Of a stretch of DNA of 38,057 nucleotides, positions 1 through 8,799 are shown piece by piece (within the stretch, counting starts at the first letter, position 1; every line of letters begins with the position of its first letter). The position numbers and the translations under genes were made by a program. This DNA is from Marinicella sp. (lineage in GTDB: Bacteria > Pseudomonadota > Gammaproteobacteria > Xanthomonadales > Marinicellaceae), in the NCBI GenBank assembly GCA_028284365.1, contig JANQRW010000053.1:1-38057 (forward strand), in the 5' to 3' direction. The notes under the pieces were generated by a model, which was not told the origin of the DNA, did not search any database, and saw only the letters and a list, made by a program, of their open reading frames with translations.

Positions 1-370
1 ATGTTCTGCCTAACCAAGAGCACGCGCTACGACACTCAAGCAAGGCTTCTTACCTTTCAGGTAAACCGCCATGCCCTCATTGCCTGCGCTGGTCGAGCCA
101 ATCATGGGCTCTCCAGGGATGATGTGTGTCCTGTGAAAAAAATCGCTCTGTAACAAAAGCCTCTGCTTTGCAGAATCGGAATTGTTAACAATACGGTATT
201 CTTTTGTTTGGTTTTATCTTAATAATTCAGCAATGCTCCAACCTAAATAAAACCACAGGTTTATGTCTGTTTTATTACAGATAGAATGAGGTGTCTGAAT
301 CCAAATATTTATATTTGTACAAATACATCTTTATATTTTGTCTTTTATTTGATATATTAATATTGAATTT
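1..370. other. Gene-free left edge
   Basis: I see no convincing gene here. A minus-strand frame is open for about 67 codons (roughly 10-210) but has no sensible start codon or ribosome binding site, and I do not recognise its product. The last 150 bases are very AT-rich and probably hold the promoter of the small exported protein that follows. Confidence 0.5.
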
Positions 371-391
371 ATGTCAAAACCAGGGGGGAAT

Positions 392-787
392 ATGTACGCT
401 AGAAAAATATTATTTTTAACACTTTCATTGATGGGATTCGGTTTTGGGGCTGATGCAGCGGATGCGGTAAATGTATCAGGGCATTACAAAGGAGTGAATT
501 ATACAAGTGAAGTTCCAGGGCCTAATAATGTCATCATTAATCTAACTCAAGAAGACAACTCCCCAAATATCATTGGGTATTACTGGATTGATACAGGAGT
601 TGGAGGTAAGGGTGTGGGTACCATGACAGGAGCAAACACTTTTCATATCGATTGGGTTAACACCACTCAAAACTGTAAGGGTTCATATTCTAATGACTAC
701 ATCATTAATGGAGATCAAATAACATGGACTTTTAGTGGGAAAGATTGCTTGGGCATAGAAAAAGGTCATGGCTATGCATCAAAATAA
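392..787 (+). CDS. Small exported protein of unknown function
   Basis: Predicted product is 131 residues. The start at 392 is chosen over the in-frame ATG at 371 because a strong purine-rich site (AGGGGGGAA, 382-390) lies just before it and because the protein then begins directly with a signal peptide (MYARKILFLTLSL, then a small-residue region ending near ADAADA). The mature part is about 105 residues, rich in Gly, Asn, Thr and aromatic residues, with alternating polar and hydrophobic stretches that suggest a small beta-barrel or sandwich. It holds two cysteines (NCKGSY and DCLG) that could form one disulfide in the periplasm. It stands alone, and a hairpin terminator follows about 50 bases after the stop. 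I do not recognise the family, so no function is offered beyond export. Confidence 0.75.
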   Translation: MYARKILFLTLSLMGFGFGADAADAVNVSGHYKGVNYTSEVPGPNNVIINLTQEDNSPNIIGYYWIDTGVGGKGVGTMTGANTFHIDWVNTTQNCKGSYSNDYIINGDQITWTFSGKDCLGIEKGHGYASK

Positions 788-837
788 GCTGTAAGTAACC
801 AACTAATAAGAAGGATTGGTTGTTAGATGAAGTCAGT

Positions 838-869
838 AATGTTGGGCTGATTATGTAAGGCCCAACATT
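838..869. terminator. Bidirectional hairpin terminator
   Basis: A perfect 10-bp stem, AATGTTGGGC (838-847) and GCCCAACATT (860-869), with a 12-base loop sits between the convergent small exported protein gene and the ion channel gene. A short T run follows on the plus strand. It can serve both genes. Confidence 0.75.
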
Positions 870-874
870 TTAGA

Positions 875-1672
875 CTATTGGTTTTGAGCTTTTAATAAGG
901 ATTTTATTTCATCCAGTTCTTTTTGAATTTCATCCAATTGGGTCATTTTTTCTTCGCTTTGATCCATTAAAATCTGACGGTCATGTGCGGCATTCTCTTT
1001 TTCTAATACACTGACCACAATACCAATCACCATATTTAAGAAAGCAAAAGCAGTGAAGAAAATAAAGGTCAAATAAAAAGACCAGCTTAAAGGGTAAGTG
1101 TCCATGGTCTCGTACATCACATCGGTCCAGTCTTCAAACGTCATCACTCGAAACAAGGTGAGCATACTGGTGGTTATATCACCCCAGAGCACTGGGTTGA
1201 TTTGATTGAAAAAGAAGCTGCCTACTGCACCATAAATGTAAAAGATAATAAACATCAACAGCATCACGTAAGATAACTGTGGCATGGCTTTGAGCAGTGA
1301 ATTAATCAAAATTCTCAACTCTGGAACGATTGAGACCATACGCAGTACCCTGAAAACCCGAACCAAACGACCAATCAGAGCCATCTCTGAATCTTCGATC
1401 GGAATCAGGCTAACCACAACGATTAAAGTATCAAAGACATTCCAGCCATTTTTGAAAAAATTCTTTTTGTCGTCCGAAGCGATGAATCGGATGGATATTT
1501 CTAACAAGAAAAAAAGCGTGACAGCGATATCTGCATAGGACAGAAATACAACCAAAGGTTTCGGTAAATGGTAGGTTTTAGCACCAATTAACAGGGCTGA
1601 TAAAATGATAACGGCCACCACTGACCATTCGAAAATTTTATTGTCGTGAATTTTTTTCAGAGTGGCTTTCAT
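875..1672 (-). CDS. Voltage-gated cation channel, single-domain (NaChBac/NavAb-like)
   Basis: 265 residues, the usual size of bacterial one-domain channels that assemble as inner-membrane homotetramers. Six membrane segments can be placed. S4 is RLVRVFRVLR, with arginines at 102, 105, 108 and 111 spaced every third residue, the voltage-sensor pattern. The pore loop reads TLFRVMTFEDWTDVMYE, with filter residues T178-F-E-D-W-T-D184. NaChBac and NavAb have TLESW followed by an uncharged residue; here an Asp follows the filter Glu and another lies three residues later, resembling the calcium-selective CavAb mutant (TLDDWSD) and animal Cav pores. Calcium permeation is therefore likely, by inference. 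The C-terminus (about 225-262) is a charged coiled coil (LDEIQKELDEIKSLL), as in the family's tetramerisation bundle. The gene is monocistronic. Channel identity is secure; ion choice is not. Confidence 0.93.
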   Translation of the reverse strand: MKATLKKIHDNKIFEWSVVAVIILSALLIGAKTYHLPKPLVVFLSYADIAVTLFFLLEISIRFIASDDKKNFFKNGWNVFDTLIVVVSLIPIEDSEMALIGRLVRVFRVLRMVSIVPELRILINSLLKAMPQLSYVMLLMFIIFYIYGAVGSFFFNQINPVLWGDITTSMLTLFRVMTFEDWTDVMYETMDTYPLSWSFYLTFIFFTAFAFLNMVIGIVVSVLEKENAAHDRQILMDQSEEKMTQLDEIQKELDEIKSLLKAQNQ

Positions 1673-1751
1673 AGAATTAAATGCATGGTATAAAACTCAG
1701 ACTTTATAGGGTCAAATGCAGCGACTTACAACCAATAATTGGTGTCGATAA

Positions 1752-1779
1752 AAAAGCCAGTTGGAAATAACTGGCTTTT
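1752..1779 (-). terminator. Rho-independent terminator of the MBL-fold gene
   Basis: A perfect 11-bp stem, AAAAGCCAGTT (1752-1762) and AACTGGCTTTT (1769-1779), with a 6-base loop. Read on the minus strand it lies about 20 bases past the stop of the MBL-fold hydrolase gene and is followed by a T tract. Confidence 0.9.
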
Positions 1780-1800
1780 AATCATTTGATAATTGTTGAT

Positions 1801-2739
1801 TTAATGTGAGTGACTGTGACCATTATGACTGTGGCGGTTTGCAATGTCTTTGTACAGTTGTGTGGTCATGCGCTCGGTGGTGATGAAACCCCAGTTCCAG
1901 TCTTCATGGTATTTTTGTAATGGGTTGGCTTTGAGTACTTCTTCTAAAGTTTTACCGTCTTTCACATGTTTGGCAATGATGGCTTTGGAGTCAATCAACA
2001 TATCGACCGCTGCTTGTAGCTCTTGCTTGTTTGATAAGGGACCATGGCCTGGAATGATTTTGGTTTCGTCATTGGACATACTGATCATGGTTATTTGTGC
2101 ATTGATATAACCATCAACTGAACCACCAGAGTCTAAATCAATGTATGGAAATAAACCGTTGAAAAATGTATCACCAGCATGAATGACATTGGCGTTTGTG
2201 AAGTGAATGATCGCATCACCATCGGTGTGTGCTTTGGGTACATGAATGGCTTTGGCGGGCTGGTCATTGAAATGGAAACTCATTTCGTCTGAAAAGGTTA
2301 ATACAGGTAATGCTGCTTTGGGTGCTGGCACCATACCGTTCTGAGTCTGAATGCCTTTGGTGACCAGGTGTTGGCGTAGGTTATCATGTGCCACAATGTG
2401 AGTACCAGCTTCGCCCAAGGCTGTGTTGTTGCCGGTGTGGTCTCCATGTACATGGGTGTTAATCAAAAAATCGACTGGTTTATTGGTGATTGATTTGATG
2501 GCCTGGTTCATGATGTCGAGGAAAGGAGGCATTGAATCATCAATCAGCACCACACCATCGTCACCAACCAATAGACCCAGATTACCACCAGTAAAACCAC
2601 CTTCGCCGGCCAGCATGTAAATGCCTTTACCAACTTCGGTGTTGCTGAAACTGACTTTAGGTTCGTCTTTTGCTTGGCTGACTCCTGATAATAAAATAGC
2701 CGATGCTAACAACAAGGGCTTGCTGGTTTTGAATTTCAT
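1801..2739 (-). CDS. Exported metallo-beta-lactamase-fold hydrolase
   Basis: 312 residues from the start at 2739. This start is preferred because AGAGGA precedes it and because a signal peptide (MKFKTSKPLLLASAILLSG, ending SQA) follows at once; a longer frame exists but has neither. The zinc-binding signature HVHGDH is at 96-101. Further likely ligands are H171 (KAHTDGD), D190 (HAGD) and H232 (PGHGP), so the dinuclear site looks complete. The overall plan matches the periplasmic 'MBL fold metallo-hydrolase' group, which includes SoxH-like and quinoprotein-relay-like proteins; true beta-lactamase activity cannot be inferred. The extreme C-terminus is histidine-rich (NRHSHNGHSHSH), which may bind or buffer metal. 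A strong terminator follows. The gene is divergent from the GNAT gene, sharing a 67-base intergenic region that must hold both promoters. Confidence 0.88.
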   Translation of the reverse strand: MKFKTSKPLLLASAILLSGVSQAKDEPKVSFSNTEVGKGIYMLAGEGGFTGGNLGLLVGDDGVVLIDDSMPPFLDIMNQAIKSITNKPVDFLINTHVHGDHTGNNTALGEAGTHIVAHDNLRQHLVTKGIQTQNGMVPAPKAALPVLTFSDEMSFHFNDQPAKAIHVPKAHTDGDAIIHFTNANVIHAGDTFFNGLFPYIDLDSGGSVDGYINAQITMISMSNDETKIIPGHGPLSNKQELQAAVDMLIDSKAIIAKHVKDGKTLEEVLKANPLQKYHEDWNWGFITTERMTTQLYKDIANRHSHNGHSHSH

Positions 2740-2806
2740 AGAAATGTCCTCTTTGAATAATTTTTGATAAGATTCATCATAATTGTCATTGCGTATAAGT
2801 TCAATC

Positions 2807-3250
2807 ATGAAGACCAGAAAAGCCACTATTAGTGACCTCAAAAAACTAAGTAGCCTGTTTGATGGTTACCGTCAATTTTATCAACAAGCTGCTGATTTAG
2901 CCGGAGCTGAACAATTCATTAAAGCGCGCATGGATAAAAAAGAATCAGTGATATTTGTGGTTGAAAAGGGTGGTGATTTGTTGGGGTTTACGCAGCTGTT
3001 TCCAAGCTTTTCATCGGTCAGTATGCAACGCTTGTGGATATTGAATGACCTATTTGTGACCAAAGTTGCCAGAAAACAAGGTGTTGCTGAAGCCCTGATG
3101 AACGCAGCCAGAGCTTTCGCTGAAGCGACCAACAGCAAAGGCATCATTCTGGAAACTGATTGGGACAATGTGCAAGCACAAAAACTGTATGATAAGTTGG
3201 GCTACGAAAAACAAGACAGCACATATCATTATTATTTATCCAGTTCCTGA
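2807..3250 (+). CDS. GNAT-family N-acetyltransferase
   Basis: 147 residues, the size of a single GNAT domain, cytosolic. I chose ATG 2807 (MKTRKATISDLKKL) because the family begins with a beta strand of the type RxATxxDL; an upstream in-frame ATG at 2783 would add eight residues. The acetyl-CoA-binding core is visible as LFVTKVARKQGVAEALM, a slightly altered V-x-x-x-x-R-x-x-G-x-A/G loop, and the C-terminal part GIILETDWDNVQAQKLYDKL followed by GYEK is the usual beta4-alpha4 end. The acetyl acceptor cannot be told from sequence; relatives modify small amines, amino acids or protein N-termini. It stands alone and runs into a cluster of dispersed repeats. Confidence 0.88.
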   Translation: MKTRKATISDLKKLSSLFDGYRQFYQQAADLAGAEQFIKARMDKKESVIFVVEKGGDLLGFTQLFPSFSSVSMQRLWILNDLFVTKVARKQGVAEALMNAARAFAEATNSKGIILETDWDNVQAQKLYDKLGYEKQDSTYHYYLSSS

Positions 3251-3335
3251 CCTTGGTTTTCTGAAAAGGTTTCGGCAGGTGCCATGTTGAGCTTGTCTAA
3301 ATATTCAGCTGGCTTGTTGTTTAAGTACACTGAGT

Positions 3336-3454
3336 ACTTCGACAGGCTCAGCATGACACTTGTGGAAGTGCCTTTGGAGTTGGTATGACAGTTTCTAACA
3401 GGCTTCGACAGGCTCAGCCGGCTTGAGTTTATGTGCACCGAGCCTGTCGAAGTG
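3336..3454. repeat. Cluster of three TTCGACAGGCTCAG-type dispersed repeats
   Basis: The core CTTCGACAGGCTCAGC occurs at about 3337-3352 and 3403-3418 in direct orientation, and as GAGCCTGTCGAAG at 3440-3452 in inverse orientation. The second and third copies can pair as a hairpin. A degenerate relative (CTCAGTCGAAGTG) is seen near 38,003. The same core is a common dispersed intergenic repeat in many bacteria. The block lies between the convergent GNAT and DUF839 genes. Confidence 0.8.
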
Positions 3455-3475
3455 TATGCATGCACTCAATCTATA

Positions 3476-4669
3476 TCAAATCGGTTTGAACAACTGATGT
3501 ACGTGTTCAAAAGGTCCTGTGATTTCGTAAGTGATGCCCAGTTCACCGTTTTTTGAAGGGCCCCGTTGTGAGTTGAAATACATGCGGGTGCCATCAACAG
3601 TGAACCCCACACCAGTGATTTCAGACTTGGGTTGATTTTCAATTTGTAACAAGGGGGCTGCCATACCATCCTCAGAAAGAATAACAACTTGCATGTCGCC
3701 GCCATCTTCGCAGACGTATAGGATGCCATTGTTATCAACCGTTATGTTATCCACGCCTGAGAGTACTGGGTATTGGGTGGTCTTTAAATCGTAAATGACT
3801 TTGATGGTTTGTTTATCCAGATCAAGTGCCCAAATGCGGTTATCGCCTTTGGTTGAAAAATACACAAAGCCAGCAAAATACCATATGCCTTCACCGCCAT
3901 TGAAAACAGTTGAAGCCTTGACCTGATAGCGGGTTTCTTGTTCTGGTTTAACTGGATTGGGTTTAGGTATGTCGTGCCAGATGAGTTTGGCCTTGCCTGA
4001 AAAGACATCACCTTGGACCTCGGCGACTTGTAACTGACCGCCTTCATAACTCGGATATTTAGGTAACACGGTGCGATAAAAACGACCGTCTTTTTCATCT
4101 TCAGTCAGGTAGATGGCACGATTTATTGGGTCCACCGCACAAGCTTCATGTTCAAAAGAGCCTAAACAATCGATCGGTTGTGCCAGATTGTTGCCGTAGG
4201 GATCACATTCCCAAACGCGGCCATAAGGCACTTCTTCAGCAGATAGCCAGGTGTTCCATGGTGTTTTGCCTCCGGCACAGTTGTACAGGGTATGGTCTAA
4301 AATGCGATATGCATCGATCACATCGCCTTGGGCATTGAATTTCAGTGCACCCACACCACCTGTTTTACTTTCTTCATTACAGGCATAAATCCAGCCACCT
4401 ATATTATCGCGATTGAAGTCCTCATAGACAGCACCGCCATCAGGCCTTTCGTGCCACAGGTAGTTTGAGTTTTTAGTTGGTGGCGTACCTTCAACTGCCA
4501 CGACTCTCGACTTAAAGCCATAAGGCAGGCGCAGACCATTTTTATCAGCTGGCATCAGGTGCATGGTGCTGTTGATTTGGGTTTTTTTGGCTGCGGCGAT
4601 TTTGGGCAGGGCAACTGTCAGGGCAGAGATTTTAAGTGCATTGCTGATGAGCTTTCTTCGGTTTGGCAT
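3476..4669 (-). CDS. Tat-exported PhoX/DUF839-family protein
   Basis: 397 residues. The N-terminus is a twin-arginine signal (PNRRKLISNALKISALTVAL, ending around KIAAA), so the folded protein is exported by Tat. The remainder matches the DUF839/PhoX group, a beta-propeller family that includes calcium- and iron-dependent alkaline phosphatases: WHERPDGGAVYEDFN, CNEESKTGGVGALKF, CAGGKTPWNTWLSAEE, and FEHEACAVDP followed by YLTEDEKDGRFYR. Acidic residues in the last stretches are where PhoX binds its metals. At 397 residues it belongs to the shorter DUF839 branch; PhoX itself is longer. Phosphatase activity is plausible but unproven. A small ORF-free gap separates it from hemW, which lies on the same strand upstream. 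Confidence 0.85.
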   Translation of the reverse strand: MPNRRKLISNALKISALTVALPKIAAAKKTQINSTMHLMPADKNGLRLPYGFKSRVVAVEGTPPTKNSNYLWHERPDGGAVYEDFNRDNIGGWIYACNEESKTGGVGALKFNAQGDVIDAYRILDHTLYNCAGGKTPWNTWLSAEEVPYGRVWECDPYGNNLAQPIDCLGSFEHEACAVDPINRAIYLTEDEKDGRFYRTVLPKYPSYEGGQLQVAEVQGDVFSGKAKLIWHDIPKPNPVKPEQETRYQVKASTVFNGGEGIWYFAGFVYFSTKGDNRIWALDLDKQTIKVIYDLKTTQYPVLSGVDNITVDNNGILYVCEDGGDMQVVILSEDGMAAPLLQIENQPKSEITGVGFTVDGTRMYFNSQRGPSKNGELGITYEITGPFEHVHQLFKPI

Positions 4670-4739
4670 GTTATTTAATTTTCTGATGGGCCATTTATTT
4701 TACTGATGGTGTGTTACAACGCCACAAAAAACGGATCAA

Positions 4740-5885
4740 TTATAGAAATTTTTGTAAAATGTCATCACTCATTAAAAAACCGGCATCGGTGAGGCGTAAT
4801 CCAACTTCATCAGCAATGAACCACTCTGCTGGTATTTCTTGCTGGAACTTGGTTTGAAGTGCGCTTGCATCCAAACCGGTTACAGCTTGGTATTTTTTCC
4901 AGGTAAATGTAGACTTTAAGCGCAGGCTGTTTAACAAAAACTCAAAAGTCAGGGTGCTTTCATCCAGGGTTCTGCTGTCGATAATGCGTTTTTCAGTGGT
5001 GGCATGGTTCAGATACATCTGGGGATGTTTTTGTTTGATCTGGCGTTGGATTTGGCCGTTATGACCAGTGGTGATTTTACTGTGTGCACCTGCACCAATG
5101 CCCAGATAATCACCAAATTGCCAATAGTTTAAGTTGTGTTCACTGCGGTAATTGTTTTTGGCATAGGCCGAAACCTCATATTGTTCAAAACCTTGTGCTT
5201 CCAGAATTTCCTGGCCTTGTAGGAACATGTCATGCTGTAATTCCATGTCTGGTAAATGCGCAGGTGTTTTTACAGCAAACAGGGTGTTGGGTTCGATGGT
5301 TAACTGATAATAAGACACATGTGTTGGCTCCATCTCCAACAATTGCAACAAGTCGGTTTTAGCACTTGCGAGGGTTTGTTGTGGCAGTCCGAACATCATA
5401 TCCAAATTAAAATTGGTGTAGCCAGCCTGTTGTGCAGCCTGTACAGCTTTTTTGGCTTGATGGGCATCATGTACCCGTCCGAGCATGGTCAATTGGTCAT
5501 CATCCAAAGATTGCACACCAAAGGATAAACGATTGATCCCAGCTTCCAGATAACCATCAAAGGCATCAAACTCTTGGCTGCCAGGATTGACCTCCATTGT
5601 CACTTCAGCATCAGGACGCAGTGGGAGCAAGGCGCGAATTTGTTGCATTAATTGTTGCATGGCTTGCGCCGAAAACAGGCTGGGGGTGCCACCGCCCATA
5701 AATATCGTATTGATGGTGCGGCCCCAAACATGCGGTAAATCTTGTTCCAGGTCTTTGATGAGTGCGGTTACATATTCATGTTCTGGTAAATCATGCTTGA
5801 GTTGATGTGAATTGAAGTCACAATAAGGGCATTTTTTTACACACCAGGGAAAATGCACATACAGACTGAGTTTAGGTGGGGTCAT
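4740..5885 (-). CDS. hemW: HemW, radical-SAM haem chaperone
   Basis: 381 residues from ATG 5885. This start is fixed by a 4-base ATGA overlap with the rdgB stop and by the family N-terminus (MTPPKLSLYVHFPWCVKKCP); a longer upstream frame merely overlaps rdgB. C15, C19 and C22 form the CxxxCxxC motif that binds the [4Fe-4S] cluster and SAM. Other family landmarks are FMGGGTPSLF, VQSLDDDQLTMLGR and NFNLDMMFGLPQQT. HemW was long annotated as oxygen-independent coproporphyrinogen oxidase (HemN), but HemW proteins have CxxxCxxC followed by F and act in haem delivery. It is last in the classical rph-rdgB-hemW operon. Confidence 0.95.
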   Translation of the reverse strand: MTPPKLSLYVHFPWCVKKCPYCDFNSHQLKHDLPEHEYVTALIKDLEQDLPHVWGRTINTIFMGGGTPSLFSAQAMQQLMQQIRALLPLRPDAEVTMEVNPGSQEFDAFDGYLEAGINRLSFGVQSLDDDQLTMLGRVHDAHQAKKAVQAAQQAGYTNFNLDMMFGLPQQTLASAKTDLLQLLEMEPTHVSYYQLTIEPNTLFAVKTPAHLPDMELQHDMFLQGQEILEAQGFEQYEVSAYAKNNYRSEHNLNYWQFGDYLGIGAGAHSKITTGHNGQIQRQIKQKHPQMYLNHATTEKRIIDSRTLDESTLTFEFLLNSLRLKSTFTWKKYQAVTGLDASALQTKFQQEIPAEWFIADEVGLRLTDAGFLMSDDILQKFL

Positions 5886-6487
5886 GCGTTTGTTAATTGC
5901 GCTAACAACGGAGTTATATGTCGGATCGCCAGCGCTCTGTGAGAGATTTGTTGCTTGACTGATTTTGGTAGTTCGGCGGCAGTACACTGATGATTTTCAA
6001 CAAAAAAGACTGGATCATAACCAAACCCACCTTCACCACTGGCTTGTTGAGCAATATTGCCATGCCAGATGCCCTTGGCAACGATGGGATCTGGATCTTG
6101 GTGGTGGCGCAGATAAACCAAACAACAATAAAAGTGAGCGGTGCGATTTTCAATGCCCTGCATGTTCTCAAGCAGTAGATTCAGGTTGTCTAAATCATTG
6201 CCATGCTTACCTGCATACCGTGCTGAATATACGCCTGGTTGCCCATGCAAGGCAGGTACAATTAAACCTGAGTCATCGGCTAAGGCTGGTAAAGCGCTGA
6301 GTTTGCTGGTATGGCGTGCTTTGATGATGGCATTTTCGATAAAAGTGGTGCCAGTTTCTGCGACATCGTAGGCTGCGGTTTTTGGCTGGGGCGTTAACTC
6401 AATGTTCAAATCAGCAAAGGCGTGGTTGAATTCTTTGAGTTTACCAGCGTTACCACTGGCCAGAATGACCTGGTGCTTTTGATTCAT
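5882..6487 (-). CDS. rdgB: RdgB/HAM1, dITP/XTP pyrophosphatase
   Basis: 201 residues, full length for the family. It hydrolyses non-canonical purine nucleoside triphosphates (dITP, XTP) to monophosphates, keeping them out of DNA and RNA. The sequence opens with VILASGNAGKLKEF (the substrate-binding SGNxGKxxEF motif), carries ALADDSGLIVPALHGQPGVY then SARYAG in the centre, and ends with GFGYDPVFFVE and the SHRALAIRH stretch, all diagnostic. The start lies one base after the rph stop, and its stop overlaps the hemW start (ATGA), so the three genes are surely co-transcribed and probably translationally coupled. Confidence 0.97.
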   Translation of the reverse strand: MNQKHQVILASGNAGKLKEFNHAFADLNIELTPQPKTAAYDVAETGTTFIENAIIKARHTSKLSALPALADDSGLIVPALHGQPGVYSARYAGKHGNDLDNLNLLLENMQGIENRTAHFYCCLVYLRHHQDPDPIVAKGIWHGNIAQQASGEGGFGYDPVFFVENHQCTAAELPKSVKQQISHRALAIRHITPLLAQLTNA

Positions 6488-6488
6488 G

Positions 6489-7205
6489 CTATTGGCTCAA
6501 TGCATCCCGTTGGGCAGTGATGAGTTCATTGATGCCTTTTTCGGCTAAGTCTAAAAGTTGATTCAGCTCGTCACGGCGAAATGCGTGGCCTTCGGCAGTG
6601 CCTTGAACCTCGATAAAATGACCGCCGTCATTCATCACCACATTCATGTCAGTCTCAGCATTGGAATCTTCAGGGTAATCCAAGTCTAAAATCGGCAGAT
6701 CCTTGTATATACCGACTGAGACGGCAGCGATGGCACCATGAATGGGGTTGTTCTTCAGATCACCAGATTTCAGCATTTGGCCAACAGCATCACACATGGC
6801 AACATAGGCACCGGTGATTGATGCGGTGCGGGTGCCACCATCAGCTTGAATCACATCGCAGTCAACAGTGATGATGCGTTCACCCAATGCTTTTAAATCC
6901 ACCACTGCACGCAGTGAACGTGCGATCAAGCGCTGAATCTCCAGGGTTCTTCCACCCTGTTTGCCACGCGCAGCTTCACGACCCATGCGTGAATGGGTGG
7001 AGCGAGGCAGCATACCGTATTCTGCGGTGACCCAACCTTGGCCTTTACCACGTAACCAACCAGGCACCTTGTCTTCGATACTGGCATTACACAAAACCTT
7101 GGTGTTGCCACAAGTGATCATGACTGAACCTTCGGCATGCATGGTGAAATTACGTTCAATTGAAATGCTGCGCATTTCATCGTTGTTGCGTTTAGATGGT
7201 CGCAT
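6489..7205 (-). CDS. rph: RNase PH
   Basis: 238 residues, the normal length. It is the phosphate-dependent 3'-5' exoribonuclease that trims tRNA 3' ends, acting as a hexameric ring. Family marks: [20 protein letters not shown] at the start, [37 protein letters not shown] (with the arginines that bind RNA and phosphate), [20 protein letters not shown], and [20 protein letters not shown]. It is first in the rph-rdgB-hemW operon; the promoter should lie in the 78 bases between it and the beta-helix gene stop. Confidence 0.97.
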   Translation of the reverse strand: MRPSKRNNDEMRSISIERNFTMHAEGSVMITCGNTKVLCNASIEDKVPGWLRGKGQGWVTAEYGMLPRSTHSRMGREAARGKQGGRTLEIQRLIARSLRAVVDLKALGERIITVDCDVIQADGGTRTASITGAYVAMCDAVGQMLKSGDLKNNPIHGAIAAVSVGIYKDLPILDLDYPEDSNAETDMNVVMNDGGHFIEVQGTAEGHAFRRDELNQLLDLAEKGINELITAQRDALSQ

Positions 7206-7283
7206 AGGATTAAGTTTGTTAAAAAAATGTATTTTAACAGTTTTAAAGAATTTGATAGCGCTCCCAAGAAGCTTTTGGTTAAT

Positions 7284-8669
7284 TTACTGCCAACAATACT
7301 CAAACGGGACTGTGGGGCTTAAGTCCAAGTCAAATGGATTACCAAAATAAGTGTTACCCGAAGCGTGTCCTAAAACATTTCTAAACCTGAATGCCCAGCA
7401 GGCATTGATGGTGCTGTCCACTGCATTATCCACCAGTGTCAAGTTATCAAAATCACGGAACGCAAGATAACCATCCTTGAGTACATTGCGGCGAATGTCT
7501 AAATCTGAACTTTGGTACATATAAAAACCACAGCCATCGCACAGGTTGTCATGAATGTAGGTGGTTGCTGGGTTGGTTTTGGGTGATGAGTTTGAGTAAG
7601 CAATGATACCCACTTTTAAGTTAACCGTTAACTCTCTGACTTTGATGTAGTTATAACGAATGGTTTGATCGGCATTTTTCCAGTACACAATAGAACCGTC
7701 AGTACCTCGTCCTATACCGCGTTGTTCCATGGTGTTGTATTCAATCAATACATTGCGCCCATCGGTATTCACAATATGCCCACCACCATAGTTGATGTTG
7801 GTGTCGATGGTGCCATTTGCATAAAACAGGTTGTTGCGGATTTGTATGTCGCGACTTTCATAGCTGAGGCTCTCGATATCGATACCAAATTGAGGCGGTG
7901 TGCCATTGATGTCGTGAATTTCGTTGTACTCAACTAACAGCCTGATGGCACCAACCACTGATATACCTTGGCGGCGGTTGTAATCGAATTCGTTGTAACG
8001 GATGGTTGTATCTAGGGTTGATGTACTTGAGTTAGCGACCAGTAACACACCATCACCTGTGGCGTGGGATAAATACATGTCTTCGATCAGCACATATTGG
8101 CTGGCCTTCACACAAATGAGATGTCCTTCATCATGGGCGGTTGATCCGCCTGCTCGTGGTGTATAGATATGACTCTCGCGATCACCACGTAAGGCACCCC
8201 CGCGGATGATAACGTTGCTGCGGTTGGTTACATCCAAGACACAATAGTTCCATTTATCATTCGCTGCTATTTGAATCACGGCATGATCATCCAGTTCAAA
8301 CACCATGTCATCACGTAATACTATACCGGCCTGATATATGTCATTACCGTATTTACCGACCAGGTAGTTTCCGGCTGGTAATTTGATGGTGTTATAACCC
8401 TCGCCAAGTGCCCAATCAATTGCTGACTGGATGTTGTCTGTATTTGTGGCTGATGGGCCTCGGCCGTCATTGCGAATGCCCCAACGTTGTAACTCAATGA
8501 CATACGCATGTTCCGCCACAACGGGTAAAACAGGTCGAGGACCACCTGGTTGCTGTTGAAAGTCATTAACAAAGATATAATCCAAGCCAGCTGAGTTTGC
8601 ATTGGTTAAACCAACCAATGACAGGATTAAAAGAGGTAAGTAATTAAAACAGCATCTGTATTTATTCAT
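7284..8669 (-). CDS. Exported right-handed beta-helix protein
   Basis: 461 residues. After a signal peptide (MNKYRCCFNYLPLLILSLVG, ending about NANSA) comes a short linker LDYIFVNDFQQQ, then a pectate-lyase-like fold. The fold's start is clear: RWGIRNDGRGPSATNT then IQSAIDWALGEGYNTIKLPA then GNYLVGKYG, the usual N-terminal cap of Pectate_lyase_3 proteins. Rung repeats with I/V-x-I/V-x-x-N patterns follow (IRNNLFYANG, IEYNTMEQRG, IRRNVLKDG). No catalytic residues can be named, so it may be a polysaccharide lyase, hydrolase or structural protein at the cell surface. The linker IFVNDF resembles the IFRDGFN tail of the 1,342-residue exported protein in this window. It stands upstream of rph on the same strand but has its own 78-base gap. 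Confidence 0.82.
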   Translation of the reverse strand: MNKYRCCFNYLPLLILSLVGLTNANSAGLDYIFVNDFQQQPGGPRPVLPVVAEHAYVIELQRWGIRNDGRGPSATNTDNIQSAIDWALGEGYNTIKLPAGNYLVGKYGNDIYQAGIVLRDDMVFELDDHAVIQIAANDKWNYCVLDVTNRSNVIIRGGALRGDRESHIYTPRAGGSTAHDEGHLICVKASQYVLIEDMYLSHATGDGVLLVANSSTSTLDTTIRYNEFDYNRRQGISVVGAIRLLVEYNEIHDINGTPPQFGIDIESLSYESRDIQIRNNLFYANGTIDTNINYGGGHIVNTDGRNVLIEYNTMEQRGIGRGTDGSIVYWKNADQTIRYNYIKVRELTVNLKVGIIAYSNSSPKTNPATTYIHDNLCDGCGFYMYQSSDLDIRRNVLKDGYLAFRDFDNLTLVDNAVDSTINACWAFRFRNVLGHASGNTYFGNPFDLDLSPTVPFEYCWQ

Positions 8670-8799
8670 GTCTTTTCAGGTCAGTATATCGCCTTTCTTG
8701 GTATGAGTTACAGGATCATATACCAGTGCGATATTTTAATAATGTGATGTGGTTCTGATCTTACAAATGCCAATAAGTCCCAACTCGTCTTAGAGAAAG

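Noticed and set aside
10-210. 67-codon open frame on the minus strand
   Set aside because: No start codon with a ribosome site and no family resemblance; may be a gene remnant but cannot be supported.
3232-3465. 77-codon minus-strand frame
   Set aside because: It simply translates the TTCGACAGGCTCAG repeats (giving LSLSK phrases) and has no ribosome site.
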